A stretch of 64,000 nucleotides of DNA from Candidatus Phosphoribacter baldrii (lineage in GTDB: Bacteria; Actinomycetota; Actinomycetes; Actinomycetales; Dermatophilaceae). Both the position numbers and the translations under genes were made by a program. The notes beneath the pieces were generated by a model. That model was not told where the DNA came from and ran no database searches. It was given only the letters and a program-made list of their open reading frames with translations. Shown in pieces: positions 1-8,433 of this stretch. The stretch spans positions 310,001 through 374,000 of the forward strand of contig JADIZV010000004.1 of assembly GCA_016704565.1 (NCBI GenBank), read 5' to 3'. The first letter of the stretch is position 1; the number at the start of each line of letters is the position of its first letter.

Positions 1-430
1 ACCACAGCCCGAAGCCGAGCAGCACCAGCGGCAGCGCGTAGGCGATCCTGCCGAAGGTGCCCGCGGTAACCGCATGAACAACATCGCCGACGACGCCCTG
101 GAAGCCCCACCACTCACGGGCCGCAACGACGACAGCGAGCGCGATGAGCAGGAAGCCGACGCCGTCCCGACGGTGCTCCGGCTCGAGCTCGGCGGCCGAA
201 TGCCCGACCTTGCGCACGGCGCTGCCCGCGACATGCGATACGCCGAGCCAGGCACCACGCACGGCCCGCAGCGGGAACGGCATACCCCCGCCCTTGGCGC
301 GGCCCGTGGACCTGGGAGCGCGGCGGCCGGCGCCCGTTCCCGTTCGGGACCGGGGCGTAGAGGTGCGCGCGGACGCGGTCCGCGTGCTCGTGTGCGGGCG
401 TGCGGACGCACCCGACGGTCGTGTCGCCAT
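1..430 (-). CDS. ftsK: DNA translocase FtsK, N-terminal part (gene runs off the left edge)
   Basis: This is the first 143 codons of a cell-division and chromosome-segregation DNA translocase. The reading starts at the ATG at 430-428. A basic, Ser/Thr/Arg-rich tail of about 50 residues is followed by a segment typical of actinobacterial FtsK (RAVRGAWLGVSHVAG). Next come two hydrophobic stretches, one around residues 95-110 and one at the window edge, which would be the first membrane segments. The motor domain lies outside the window. RNase J and dapA nearby on the same strand match the usual actinobacterial dapA-rnj-ftsK neighbourhood. The call rests on the N-terminal pattern and context only. 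Confidence 0.82.
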   Translation of the reverse strand, partial: MATRPSGASARPHTSTRTASARTSTPRSRTGTGAGRRAPRSTGRAKGGGMPFPLRAVRGAWLGVSHVAGSAVRKVGHSAAELEPEHRRDGVGFLLIALAVVVAAREWWGFQGVVGDVVHAVTAGTFGRIAYALPLVLLGFGLW

Positions 431-519
431 GCTCGCGAGGGTACGCGAGAAGTCACGCCAACCCCTTGCGCCACACGCGTCACTCGCGCGGAAATCCGTC
501 TCAACACCCGGAACGGAGT

Positions 520-548
520 TTCACCAACCCATCACGTGACGTTATCTT
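520..548 (+). promoter_or_regulatory. candidate promoter of the SAM riboswitch transcript
   Basis: TTCACC at 520-525 and TATCTT at 543-548 are separated by 17 bp. They would start transcription near 555, just ahead of the first base of the riboswitch (557). The boxes match the sigma-70-type consensus only in part; the placement is the main support. Confidence 0.4.
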
Positions 549-556
549 CATCCCAA

Positions 557-670
557 GGTCATGAGTGTCAGCGCACAAGCCCCGGCTTGCTGACCGGCAA
601 CCCTCCTCCGCGGCGGGGTGCTCCGGGTGACGACCAGGCTTGCCAGCGGACCTCGCTGGTCGGCAAGCGC
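557..670 (+). ncRNA. SAM-IV type riboswitch (S-adenosylmethionine sensor)
   Basis: A leader RNA upstream of the desulfurase-like gene. The P1 arms are GGTCATGAG (from 557) and TGACGACC (to 635). Between them are the AAGCCCCGGCTTGCTGACCG stem-loop and the GGCAACC and GGGTGCTCCGGGTGA segments of the SAM-I/SAM-IV core. A second hairpin follows, with outer arms GCTTGCC (638-644) and GGCAAGC (662-668); the SAM-IV class carries such a 3-prime stem. SAM-IV is known mainly from Actinomycetales, where it lowers expression of sulfur and methionine genes when SAM is plentiful. Identified by memory of the consensus, not by a covariance search. Confidence 0.85.
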
Positions 671-710
671 GGACCCGTCGCCTCGGGTCCTCGGCCCGCA
701 GGAGACCCCG

Positions 711-2117
711 ATGTATGCCGCCTCCCCCACTCCCCGCACGCTCACCTCGCCGTCCCCCCACTCCGTCGGCGGCCCCAAGCGCCCGCTGGGCGACCTCGCC
801 GCCGCCTGCACCCAGCGACTGCCAGGCACGACCGCCGACGGCCTGGTCGTGCCCACGGCACACGGGCCGCGCGACTACGCCAACCTCGACCACGCGGCCT
901 CCACACCAGCCCTGACCGTCGTGGCCGAGGCCGTCGAGCGGACCCTGCGGACCTACGCCTCGGTCCACCGAGGCAACGGCTTCGCCAGCCGGGTGACCAG
1001 CCAGTGGTACGAACAGGCCCGCGAGCAGGTCGCCCGCTTCATCGGGGCCCGCGAGGACGATCTGGTCGTCTTCACCCGCACGACGACCGACTCCTGGAAC
1101 CTGCTCGCCCGGGCATTGCCCCTCGACACGACCGTCGTCGTGTTTGCCTCCGAGCACCACTCCACCCTGCTGCCGTGGGGGTCCCGGTCCTCAGGGGCGA
1201 CGGTGACCCTGCCGGTGCCGCGGACGGTCGAAGACGGCTTGGCCTGGTTGGACAGCGCGCTCGCGACCACCCACAGCGCCCACACGTTGGTCGTCGTGGC
1301 TGGCGCCTCGAACGTCACCGGCGAGGTCTGGCCGGTCGAGCGGATCGTCGAGGTCGCTCGTCGGCACGGGGCCAGAGTCGCGCTGGACGCCGCCCAACTC
1401 GTGCCGCACCGAGCGGTCGACCTGGCCGCTTCCGAAGTCGACTACGTCGCATTCTCGGGACACAAGCTCTACGCGCCCTACGGCGCCGGCGTCCTGGCCG
1501 GCCGCGCCGACTGGCTCGACGCAGCCGACCCCTACCTCGTCGGCGGTGGCGCGACCGCCCGGGTCGACCAGTGCGGGGTCACCTGGGCCACCGGGGCCGC
1601 CCGCCACGAGGGTGGCAGCCCCAATGTCGTCGGCGCAGTTGCCCTCGCGGCAGCCTGTGCGGTCATCCAGGAGCGCCGTGAGGACCTGGCCCGCTTCGAG
1701 CACACCCTGGCTGAGCGGTTGCGCCGGGGTCTGGAGGCGATCCCGGGCGTGCACACGCATTCGCTCTTCGGACCTGGGTCCGACCGCGTCGGGGTGGTCG
1801 CCTTCACGATCGACGGGCTGGATTCGTCGTTGGTCTCCACCGCCCTCTCCGTCGAACACGGCATCGGAGTGCGCGACGGCAAGTTCTGCGCCCACCCCCT
1901 CGTCGACGCTCTGTTAGCCGATGGCGACGAGGGCACGCCGACCACGGCCGTGCGGGCCAGCCTGGGCTTGGCCTCGCGTCCCGAGCACGTCGAGCGTCTC
2001 GTGTCGGCGGTGGCGGGGCTCGCGGCATACGGGCCGACGCTGTCCTACGCCCGCGGGCCGCAGGGGTGGGAGCCCGACCACGACCCTCGCGTCGTCGACC
2101 TGCCTCGCCCCTGGTGA
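711..2117 (+). CDS. class V aminotransferase / cysteine desulfurase-like protein (SufS type)
   Basis: A PLP enzyme of 468 residues. The ATG at 711 is preceded by GCAGGAGA, and the riboswitch upstream excludes earlier starts. The PLP lysine is K252 in FSGHKLYAPYGAG; SEHHSTLLPW (148-157) matches the SufS EHH motif. C393 in VRDGKFCAHPL sits where SufS carries its catalytic cysteine, so sulfur transfer from cysteine is plausible. No SUF genes are adjacent. Control by a SAM riboswitch suggests a role in sulfur supply linked to methionine or SAM. Related class V enzymes of other function, such as isopenicillin-N-epimerase-like proteins, cannot be excluded. Confidence 0.8.
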   Translation: MYAASPTPRTLTSPSPHSVGGPKRPLGDLAAACTQRLPGTTADGLVVPTAHGPRDYANLDHAASTPALTVVAEAVERTLRTYASVHRGNGFASRVTSQWYEQAREQVARFIGAREDDLVVFTRTTTDSWNLLARALPLDTTVVVFASEHHSTLLPWGSRSSGATVTLPVPRTVEDGLAWLDSALATTHSAHTLVVVAGASNVTGEVWPVERIVEVARRHGARVALDAAQLVPHRAVDLAASEVDYVAFSGHKLYAPYGAGVLAGRADWLDAADPYLVGGGATARVDQCGVTWATGAARHEGGSPNVVGAVALAAACAVIQERREDLARFEHTLAERLRRGLEAIPGVHTHSLFGPGSDRVGVVAFTIDGLDSSLVSTALSVEHGIGVRDGKFCAHPLVDALLADGDEGTPTTAVRASLGLASRPEHVERLVSAVAGLAAYGPTLSYARGPQGWEPDHDPRVVDLPRPW

Positions 2118-2125
2118 CCACGAGC

Positions 2126-2165
2126 GCGGCTGCCCGGTGGCACCCGGGGGCCACCGGGCAGCCGC
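2126..2165. terminator. bidirectional hairpin terminator between convergent genes
   Basis: Perfect 16-bp arms, GCGGCTGCCCGGTGGC at 2126-2141 and its complement at 2150-2165, with an 8-nt loop. It begins 8 bp after the desulfurase stop and ends 7 bp before the stop of the opposite gene, so it can serve both. There is no T tract, as is common in high-GC actinobacteria. Confidence 0.8.
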
Positions 2166-2172
2166 GTAGGGT

Positions 2173-3141
2173 TCAGCGCCAACTGGCCCAGACGAGCGCG
2201 TGATCGGTGCCGGGGATGACCTCTGAACCGGCGCCGGTCACCGTCAGCCCCTTGGCCAGAACATGGTCGATCTGGACGAACGGCGGGATGACCCGCCGCC
2301 CGATCGGCCAGGTCCGCACCCAGCCCGATCCCGCGGCCTCGTGGGCGTCAACCAGACCGTCGGCCACCTGTCGGTAGCCCGGGTGGTCGGCCGACGCGTT
2401 GAAGTCCCCCGCCAGGACCAGGGGTATGCCGTCCGGCTGGCTCCGCGCCCACGTCGCCAGCCCGTCGAGCGACTGCCGCCAGAAGGTCAGGTTCGGGTCG
2501 GTGGGTGGCATGGGGTGGACGGCCCTGATGAGCACCGACCGCGGCGCCGCGCCCACCGCTGACCCGGGCAGTTCAACGCGGGCCACCGGCTGGCTGAGGT
2601 TGACCTCGCCGGGGAAGGTCGGGGTCGGGAGTTCGGTGAGTGGATAGCGGCTGCGGATCAACGTCCCATCCGCACCAGGGCGTGGGTGGCCGACGACATA
2701 GGGCAGGTCGTCCTCGAGTCCGGCGTCCCGGAGGCGGTCCACCGCGCTGGGAGTCACTTCGAGCAGGACGAGGACGTCGACGCCGCGGACCCGGACTGCC
2801 CCGGTGAGCGCCATCGGGTCGGCACCGCCGAACTGCAGGTTGCTCGCCATGACGACCAGGTCGTCGGGGCCTGGGTCGGCCCGGCCGGAGGGGACGACGA
2901 AGGGGAGCGCCCCGACCAGCGCAGCGACCGAGGCCACCACCCCGACGGCCGCTGTTCTCCGACGTTTCGATGCCCCCGCCGCCAGGGTGACGGCGACCAG
3001 CAGGATCCCCGCCACCGGAACGAGGGACTGAGCCACGGCGATGACGAAGGTCGGGATGTCGAGCCAGCGCACGGCATACCAGAGGCTCAAGGTGCCGACA
3101 GCGACAGCGAGCAGCCGATCGCCCCACCGGCGGCGGCGCAC
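2173..3141 (-). CDS. membrane-anchored endonuclease/exonuclease/phosphatase family protein
   Basis: 322 residues. Three hydrophobic segments (about 9-26, 32-56 and 63-83) are followed by an extracytoplasmic EEP domain from about residue 95. Family motifs are present: SNLQFGG (metal-binding Asn), LLEVT (metal-binding Glu), LAGDFNAS, QIDHVL and the closing GTDHALV with the catalytic Asp-His. The substrate (nucleic acid, phosphoinositide or another phosphodiester) cannot be told from sequence. The gene starts 4 bp after the RNase J stop and probably shares its transcript. Confidence 0.85.
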   Translation of the reverse strand: MRRRRWGDRLLAVAVGTLSLWYAVRWLDIPTFVIAVAQSLVPVAGILLVAVTLAAGASKRRRTAAVGVVASVAALVGALPFVVPSGRADPGPDDLVVMASNLQFGGADPMALTGAVRVRGVDVLVLLEVTPSAVDRLRDAGLEDDLPYVVGHPRPGADGTLIRSRYPLTELPTPTFPGEVNLSQPVARVELPGSAVGAAPRSVLIRAVHPMPPTDPNLTFWRQSLDGLATWARSQPDGIPLVLAGDFNASADHPGYRQVADGLVDAHEAAGSGWVRTWPIGRRVIPPFVQIDHVLAKGLTVTGAGSEVIPGTDHALVWASWR

Positions 3142-3145
3142 CCGG

Positions 3146-4831
3146 TCAGGCCTCGATGACGATGGGGATGATCATCGGGCGGCGGCGGATCTTGCCGCCG
3201 ACCCAGCCGCCGACAGTCCGGCGGATGACCTGTTGCAGCTGATGCTCGTCGGTGATGCCGCCCTCGGTGGCCGCGATGATGGCGGCCTCGACCTTGGGGA
3301 TGACCTGGTCGAAGATCTGCTCGTCCTCGGCGAACCCGCGGGCCGTGATGTCCGGGCCGGCCGCGATCTTGCCCGTTGCGGCGTCGATGACGACGATGCA
3401 GGTGATGAAGCCTTCATCGCGCAGGATCCGGCGGTCCTTGAGCAACGCCTCGTCGGTGCCCCCGACCGACGAGCCGTCGACGTAGATGTAGCCGCACGGG
3501 ACGGCCCCCACGATCTCGGCCCTCCCGTCGCGCAGGTCGACGACCACGCCGTCCTCGGCCAGCAGGACCCGCTCACGAGGTATGCCGGTCGCCACCGCCA
3601 GCTCGCCGTTGGCGAACATGTGCCGCCACTCACCGTGAACCGGGAGGACGTTGCGGGGCCGGACGATGTTGTAGCAGTAGGTGAGTTCGCCGGCCGCGGC
3701 GTGACCGGAGACGTGCACCTTGGCGTTGCCCTTGTGCACGACGTGGGCGCCAAGGCGCATGAGTCCGTTGATGACCCGATAGACGGCGTTCTCGTTGCCG
3801 GGGATGAGCGAGCTGGCCAGGAGCACCGTGTCGCCAGGTCCGACCTCGATGCGGTGATCGCGGTTGGCCATCCGGGCCAGCGCCGCCATCGGCTCGCCCT
3901 GGCTACCGGTGCTGATGAGGACGATCTGGTCGTCGGGGAGGTCGTCGAGGCGCTTGAGGTCGACGAGCACCCCCGGGGGCACGTGGAGGTAGCCCAGGTC
4001 CGCAGCGATAGTCATGTTCCGCACCATTGAGCGGCCGACAAACGCCACCTTGCGTCCGGCCTTGTCGGCGGCGTCGAGCACCTGCTGGACCCGGTGGACG
4101 TGCGAGGAGAAGCACGCGACGATGATCCGCCGCTGGGCGTGCCGGAACACCTTGTCGATCGCCGAGGAGATGTCCCGCTCGGGTGCGGTGAAGCCGGGCA
4201 CGTCAGCGTTGGTCGAGTCGGTGAGGAACAGGTCGACGCCTTCTTCGCCGAGCCGAGCGAAGGCCCGCAGGTCGGTGATCCGGCCGTCGAGGGGCAGCTG
4301 GTCCATCTTGAAGTCACCCGTGTGCAGCAGGGTGCCCGCCGGGGTGCGGACCATGACGGCCAGCGCGTCGGGGATCGAGTGGTTGACCGCAACGAACTCC
4401 AGGTCGAAGGCGCCCAGGCGCTCGCGCTGGCCCTCTTTGACGGTCAGCGTGTAGGGCGTGATCCGGTGTTCTTTGAGCTTGGCCTCGACCAGGGCAAGGG
4501 TGAGCTGCGAGCCGATGAGCGGAATGTCCCGCTTGCGGGAGAGCAGGAACGGGACCGCACCGATGTGGTCCTCATGCCCGTGGGTGAGGACGACCGCCTC
4601 GATGTCGTCCAGCCGCCCGTCGAGGTAGGAGAAGTCGGGGAGGATGAGATCGACCCCCGGGTGGTGGTCCTCGGGGAAGAGGACCCCACAGTCGATGATG
4701 AGCAGCCGACCGGCCGTCTCGAGGACGGTCATGTTGCGACCGATCTCCCCAAGCCCACCGAGAGCGACAACCCGCAGCGCCCCCGTCGTCAGCGGTGGTG
4801 GGAGGGTCAACTCGGGATGGGGATGACTCAA
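3146..4831 (-). CDS. rnj: ribonuclease J
   Basis: Metallo-beta-lactamase/beta-CASP ribonuclease of 561 residues, a usual length, with 5-prime exonuclease and endonuclease activity in mRNA turnover and rRNA maturation. The zinc motif H84-G-H86-E-D88-H89 is intact in LTHGHEDHIGAVP. NHSIPDA, HTGDFK, DSTNAD, the beta-CASP FSSHVHR region and the C-terminal SGHAAAGEL motif are also present. Its ATG overlaps the dapA stop by 4 bp, so the two are translationally linked. The dapA-rnj-ftsK order is common in actinobacteria. Confidence 0.96.
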   Translation of the reverse strand: MSHPHPELTLPPPLTTGALRVVALGGLGEIGRNMTVLETAGRLLIIDCGVLFPEDHHPGVDLILPDFSYLDGRLDDIEAVVLTHGHEDHIGAVPFLLSRKRDIPLIGSQLTLALVEAKLKEHRITPYTLTVKEGQRERLGAFDLEFVAVNHSIPDALAVMVRTPAGTLLHTGDFKMDQLPLDGRITDLRAFARLGEEGVDLFLTDSTNADVPGFTAPERDISSAIDKVFRHAQRRIIVACFSSHVHRVQQVLDAADKAGRKVAFVGRSMVRNMTIAADLGYLHVPPGVLVDLKRLDDLPDDQIVLISTGSQGEPMAALARMANRDHRIEVGPGDTVLLASSLIPGNENAVYRVINGLMRLGAHVVHKGNAKVHVSGHAAAGELTYCYNIVRPRNVLPVHGEWRHMFANGELAVATGIPRERVLLAEDGVVVDLRDGRAEIVGAVPCGYIYVDGSSVGGTDEALLKDRRILRDEGFITCIVVIDAATGKIAAGPDITARGFAEDEQIFDQVIPKVEAAIIAATEGGITDEHQLQQVIRRTVGGWVGGKIRRRPMIIPIVIEA

Positions 4832-5715
4832 CGGATTCCTGACTGAGAAAGGCCCTCGCGCAGTTTGGCGAGATGCTCGGGTGGCGACTCCACGAGCGGG
4901 AGCCGGACGAACGCACTGGGGATGACACCGAGCTCGACGAGCGCAGCCTTGGCCATGATGGCCCCCTGGCTGGTGTTCATGAGGGCGTCGACCACGGGAA
5001 TGAGACGGTGGTGGATAGCCCGGGCCGTGGCCAGGTCGCCGGCCTCGACGGCGCGGATCATCGCGGCATACTCATCGCCCGCAACGTGACCCACGACGGA
5101 GACGACGCCGACCGCTCCCTGGGCGAGGTGGGCGAGGTTGAGGACGTCGTCGCCGGAATACCACTGCAGGTCGGTGGCGGCCATGACGCGGGTAGCCGCC
5201 CACAGGTCACCCTTGGCGTCCTTGACCGCAACGATCCGTGGGTGCTCGGCCAGGCGCAGGAGCGTGTCGGTCTGGATGGGTATGCCGGTCCGCCCAGGAA
5301 TGTCGTAGACGAGGACTGGGAGGTCGGTCGCGTCCGCGATGGCGTTGAAGTGCGCGACGAGTCCCGGTTGGGTCGGCTTGTTGTAGTAGGGCGTGACGAC
5401 CAACAGGCCCCTGGCCCCTGCTGCGGCGGCTCGCCGGGCCATGTCGATGCTGTGTGCCGTGTCGTTGGAGCCGACTCCGGCCACGACGATCGCTCGGTCC
5501 CCGACGTGGCTGGCGACGATTTCGATGACCCTGATGCTCTCGTCGGCGGTGAGGGTGGCCGACTCCCCCGTCGTCCCGTTGACGACGATGCCGTCGTGGG
5601 AGTGGGCCAGCAGATGGTCGGCGACCGCCAGGACGGCGTCCTCGTCGACGGCGCCGGCGGGCGTCATCGGGGTGACCATCGCGGTGAGCACGCGGCCGAA
5701 GATGGGGCTCGTCAT
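4828..5715 (-). CDS. dapA: 4-hydroxy-tetrahydrodipicolinate synthase
   Basis: Condenses aspartate semialdehyde with pyruvate in the lysine and meso-diaminopimelate pathway. The 295 residues form the family TIM barrel. GTTGES (47-52), the YYNKP motif and VYDIPGRTG (Y138 region) are present. The Schiff-base lysine is K165 in AVKDAKGD. The ATG at 5715 heads an operon-like run with rnj. dapB lies about 10 kb away at 15260, so the pathway genes are near each other but not in one operon. Confidence 0.96.
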   Translation of the reverse strand: MTSPIFGRVLTAMVTPMTPAGAVDEDAVLAVADHLLAHSHDGIVVNGTTGESATLTADESIRVIEIVASHVGDRAIVVAGVGSNDTAHSIDMARRAAAAGARGLLVVTPYYNKPTQPGLVAHFNAIADATDLPVLVYDIPGRTGIPIQTDTLLRLAEHPRIVAVKDAKGDLWAATRVMAATDLQWYSGDDVLNLAHLAQGAVGVVSVVGHVAGDEYAAMIRAVEAGDLATARAIHHRLIPVVDALMNTSQGAIMAKAALVELGVIPSAFVRLPLVESPPEHLAKLREGLSQSGIR

Positions 5716-5776
5716 GCGTTCAGACTATCGGTGGTTCAGGCTCTCGCTCGGTGCGTCCGGGGCCTGACAGACATGG

Positions 5777-5818
5777 GTCGAGGCGCTACCCGCTCGGGGG
5801 TCCGGGTAGCGCCTCGAC
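5777..5818. other. perfect 16-bp inverted repeat between divergent genes
   Basis: Arms GTCGAGGCGCTACCCG (5777-5792) and its complement (5803-5818) with a 10-nt loop. It looks like a terminator hairpin, yet it lies upstream of both dapA and thyA, where no annotated transcript ends. It could insulate the two promoters, end an unrecognised short transcript, or be an operator. Confidence 0.55.
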
Positions 5819-5871
5819 ACCTGCTACATCGCTGGGTGTTGGGGGTTCGTTACGGCCATATACCCGTGTTA

Positions 5872-5891
5872 AGTGTGATCTAGATCACACT
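5872..5891. promoter_or_regulatory. CRP/GlxR-type operator upstream of thyA
   Basis: AGTGTGATCTAGATCACACT is a perfect 20-bp palindrome. It contains TGTGA-N6-TCACA, the classic site of CRP-family regulators including actinobacterial GlxR/Cmr. It lies 38-57 bp upstream of the preferred thyA start and about 157 bp upstream of dapA, so it more likely controls thyA-folA. No CRP gene is in the window. Confidence 0.65.
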
Positions 5892-5928
5892 CCATTGGTG
5901 GTCGGCGGTGGGTGTTAGCGTGCAACGC

Positions 5929-6777
5929 GTGCGCCAATATCTCGACCTCCTCGACCGTGTCCTCGCCGACGGCGTCACCAAGTCGGACCGGACCGGCACC
6001 GGGACCTTGAGCGTGTTCGGGCACCAGATGCGTTTCGACCTCGCCGAGGGGTTCCCGGTCCTGACGACCAAGCGGCTGCATCTGCGGTCGATCATCGGCG
6101 AGCTGTTGTGGTTCCTGCGCGGTGACACCAACGTCCGCTGGCTGCAGGAGCGCGGCATCACGATCTGGGACGAATGGGCCGACGAGCTCGGCGACTTGGG
6201 TCCGGTCTACGGCTACCAGTGGCGGTCCTGGCCGACCCCCGACGGCCGACAGGTCGACCAGATCGCCCAGGTGGTCGAGTCGATCCAGCGCAATCCCGAC
6301 TCCCGGCGCCACCTCGTCTCGGCCTGGAACGTCGCCGACGTCGATTCCATGGCGCTGCCGCCCTGTCACGCCCTGTTCCAGTTCTATGTCCGGCCCGACG
6401 TCTCCCCCGCCGCCCTGGCGGCGGTCGCCGGCGGTGACCACACGGCATACCCGGCGTTCCTGGACTGCCAGCTCTATCAGCGGTCCGCGGACGTCTTCCT
6501 CGGCGTGCCGTTCAACATCGCCTCCTACGCGCTGCTCACGGCGATGGTCGCGCAGGTGACCGGGCTGCGACCGGGCCACTTCGTCCACACGCTCGGCGAC
6601 GCGCACCTCTATCTCAACCATCTCGACCAGGCTCGCCTCCAACTGACCCGCGAGCCGCGGCCGCTGCCGACGCTGCAGCTCACGCCCGGGCGAGCGCTGG
6701 ACGAGTTCGATCTTGCCGACGTGGAGCTTGTTGGCTATGACCCGCATCCGGGGATCAAGGCCCCCATCGCGGTCTGA
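5929..6777 (+). CDS. thyA: thymidylate synthase
   Basis: Methylates dUMP to dTMP with methylene-tetrahydrofolate. The catalytic cysteine is in MALPPCHALFQFYV, with DRTGTGT near the N-terminus, RRHLVSAWN, DVFLGVPFNIASYALL and GYDPHPGIKAPIAV at the end. The preferred start is GTG 5929 (VRQYLDLLDRVL), which aligns with E. coli ThyA; an in-frame GTG at 5908 would add seven residues, and neither has a clear ribosome site. An insertion of about 20 residues (from SPAALAAVAGG) precedes DCQLYQRS. folA follows after 25 bp, giving the common dTMP/folate pair. Confidence 0.95.
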   Translation: MRQYLDLLDRVLADGVTKSDRTGTGTLSVFGHQMRFDLAEGFPVLTTKRLHLRSIIGELLWFLRGDTNVRWLQERGITIWDEWADELGDLGPVYGYQWRSWPTPDGRQVDQIAQVVESIQRNPDSRRHLVSAWNVADVDSMALPPCHALFQFYVRPDVSPAALAAVAGGDHTAYPAFLDCQLYQRSADVFLGVPFNIASYALLTAMVAQVTGLRPGHFVHTLGDAHLYLNHLDQARLQLTREPRPLPTLQLTPGRALDEFDLADVELVGYDPHPGIKAPIAV

Positions 6778-6802
6778 GCGTCGCCCGGGGGAGACTGGTG
6801 GC

Positions 6803-7300
6803 ATGACGGTGGCGATGATCGCGGCGGTAGCCCGCAACGGTGTCATTGGTGACGGTTCCCGGATGCCGTGGCACCTGCCCGAAGACCTCGCGCACTTCAA
6901 GCGCACGACGATGGGCCACACCTTGCTCATGGGTCGGCGCACCTTCGACTCGATCGGCCGGGCACTGCCTGGTCGGCGGACCGTCGTGCTGACCCGCGAC
7001 CGCACCTGGTCGCACGCCGACGTCGAGGTCGCGCACACGTTCGAGGAAGGTCTTGCGCTCGCCGGCCCGACCGAGTTGTGGGTCGCCGGCGGCGGGGAGA
7101 TCTATCGACTCGCGATGCCGTATGCCGTGCGCCTGGTCATCACCGAGGTCGACCAGGATGCCGATGGCTCGGTGACCTTCCCCCCGATCGACCCGCGGGT
7201 GTGGACCGAGACCTCCCGTATGCCGCACCCGGCCTCCGGCTTCTCCTTCGTCACCTTCCTCCGCTCCCCCTCCCCCCGCTCCCCCTCCCCTCGCGAGTAA
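6803..7300 (+). CDS. folA: dihydrofolate reductase
   Basis: Regenerates tetrahydrofolate consumed by ThyA. The 165 residues include the DHFR signature (VIGDGSRMPWHLPEDLAHFK), MGRRTFDSIGRALPGR and WVAGGGEIYRLAMPYA. The ATG at 6803 follows GGGGGAGA; the open frame extends further upstream but that part overlaps thyA. The last dozen residues (RSPSPRSPSPRE) are not DHFR-like. They are encoded by a polypyrimidine tract, and the TAA stop lies inside the neighbouring 52-bp-period repeat, so the C-terminus appears remodelled by that repeat. Confidence 0.95.
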   Translation: MTVAMIAAVARNGVIGDGSRMPWHLPEDLAHFKRTTMGHTLLMGRRTFDSIGRALPGRRTVVLTRDRTWSHADVEVAHTFEEGLALAGPTELWVAGGGEIYRLAMPYAVRLVITEVDQDADGSVTFPPIDPRVWTETSRMPHPASGFSFVTFLRSPSPRSPSPRE

Positions 7301-7378
7301 CCGCTTCGGTGTTGGCGATTCGACGTCCCAGAGGCCCCAAACCCGCGAAACGGCCGTCGAGTGTTGGCGATTCGACGC
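7257..7378 (+). repeat. polypyrimidine tract plus 52-bp-period repeat, copy B1
   Basis: A C/T tract (7257-7293) leads into CGAGTAACCGCTTCGGTG at 7294. The 16-mer TGTTGGCGATTCGACG occurs at 7310 and again at 7362, exactly 52 bp apart. The second is preceded by GGCCGTCGAG. The 26 bp between the conserved blocks differ from copy B2. The folA stop codon is supplied by this element. Confidence 0.8.
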
Positions 7379-7456
7379 CGGGCCCAACCGGCCCGAGCCA
7401 TCGGACCTGTGGATAACTCGCCGACCGCTTCGGCAGATTCCGGCACCGTATGCCGC

Positions 7457-8413
7457 ATGACCGCTTCCCGTCACACCCCGCGACCCGAGATCCCCGTCGA
7501 CGTCGGCCGGCCCTTCACGCGCGCGGCCGGGCTGGCGACCGGGCTGACCGACCGCGATCTCAACGGGGCGGCATACCGGCGCCTCCTCCGTGGCACCTAT
7601 GTCCATGCGGACACGCCGAAGGGCCCGCACCTCTGGGCCGGCGCGGCCCTGTTGCTTGCCCCGGACGGATCCTTCGCCAGCCACCACACGGCCGCCCGGC
7701 TGCTCGGGGCCCCCGTGCCCGACTCATCGACGGTGCATCTCGGCACGGTCAGTGGTCTGGCCTCCGCGCATCAGGGATTGCGGCTGCATCGGTATGCCGC
7801 CCTCCCTCCCCTGGTCGAGCGGCACGGCATACCGTGCACCGACGCGATCCAGACTGGGCTGGACCTCGCGGCGGTCCTCGACCTGGTGGATCTGGTGGTC
7901 TTCCTCGACGCGATCCTGGCGGCCGGCGCGGTCAGTCTTGAAGGGGTTCGTCGTGCGACCGAGAATGCCCGAAGTCGCGGGGCCCGCCGAGCCCGTCGGG
8001 CGGCGGCGCTGGCACGTGAGCGCGTCGAGTCGGCGACCGAGAGCCGGGTCAGGATGCTGTTCGTCCTCGCCGGGCTGCCGGAGCCGGTCGTCAACCTCGC
8101 CGTGCACAGCTCGCGAACCGGTCGCGGCTATCGGCTGGATCTCGCCTGGCCCGACTACATGGTCGCGGTCGAGTATGACGGGAGGCATCACATCGAGCGC
8201 CCTGAGCAGTGGCACGCCGACCTGGCCCGGCGCGAAGACCTCGAAGGCATGGGGTGGCGCATCATCGTGCTCACCGCTCGGGACCTGTTCACGCTGCCGG
8301 CGGCGACGCTCGCCCGGGTCGCTGGTGCCCTCCACGACGCCGGTATGCCGGTCCGCCCCCTTCGTGATGAATGGGAACGTCACTTCGGGCGGGCCTGGCG
8401 CTACGCGTCCTGA
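7457..8413 (+). CDS. AbiEi-like / DUF559 endonuclease-domain protein
   Basis: 318 residues from ATG 7457. The N-terminal half has the form of the AbiEi-type winged-helix antitoxin family common in actinobacteria (RRLLRGTYVHAD, HHTAARLLG). The C-terminal third (from about ESRVRMLF) is a Vsr/DUF559-like nuclease fold with YRLDLAWPDYMVAVEYDGRHH, HADLARREDLEGMGW and RIIVLTARDL. That supplies the Asp and Glu-x-Asp expected of a PD-(D/E)XK-type site. No toxin partner is adjacent. The gene sits alone between two inverted copies of repeat B. Its function is unknown; DNA cleavage or transcription control are both possible. Confidence 0.75.
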   Translation: MTASRHTPRPEIPVDVGRPFTRAAGLATGLTDRDLNGAAYRRLLRGTYVHADTPKGPHLWAGAALLLAPDGSFASHHTAARLLGAPVPDSSTVHLGTVSGLASAHQGLRLHRYAALPPLVERHGIPCTDAIQTGLDLAAVLDLVDLVVFLDAILAAGAVSLEGVRRATENARSRGARRARRAAALARERVESATESRVRMLFVLAGLPEPVVNLAVHSSRTGRGYRLDLAWPDYMVAVEYDGRHHIERPEQWHADLARREDLEGMGWRIIVLTARDLFTLPAATLARVAGALHDAGMPVRPLRDEWERHFGRAWRYAS

Positions 8414-8433
8414 CGAGCGGAGGGCCGTCAAGA

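Noticed and set aside
74..1681. 535-codon plus-strand frame over the riboswitch
   Set aside because: It runs antisense through ftsK and in a wrong frame through the desulfurase gene.
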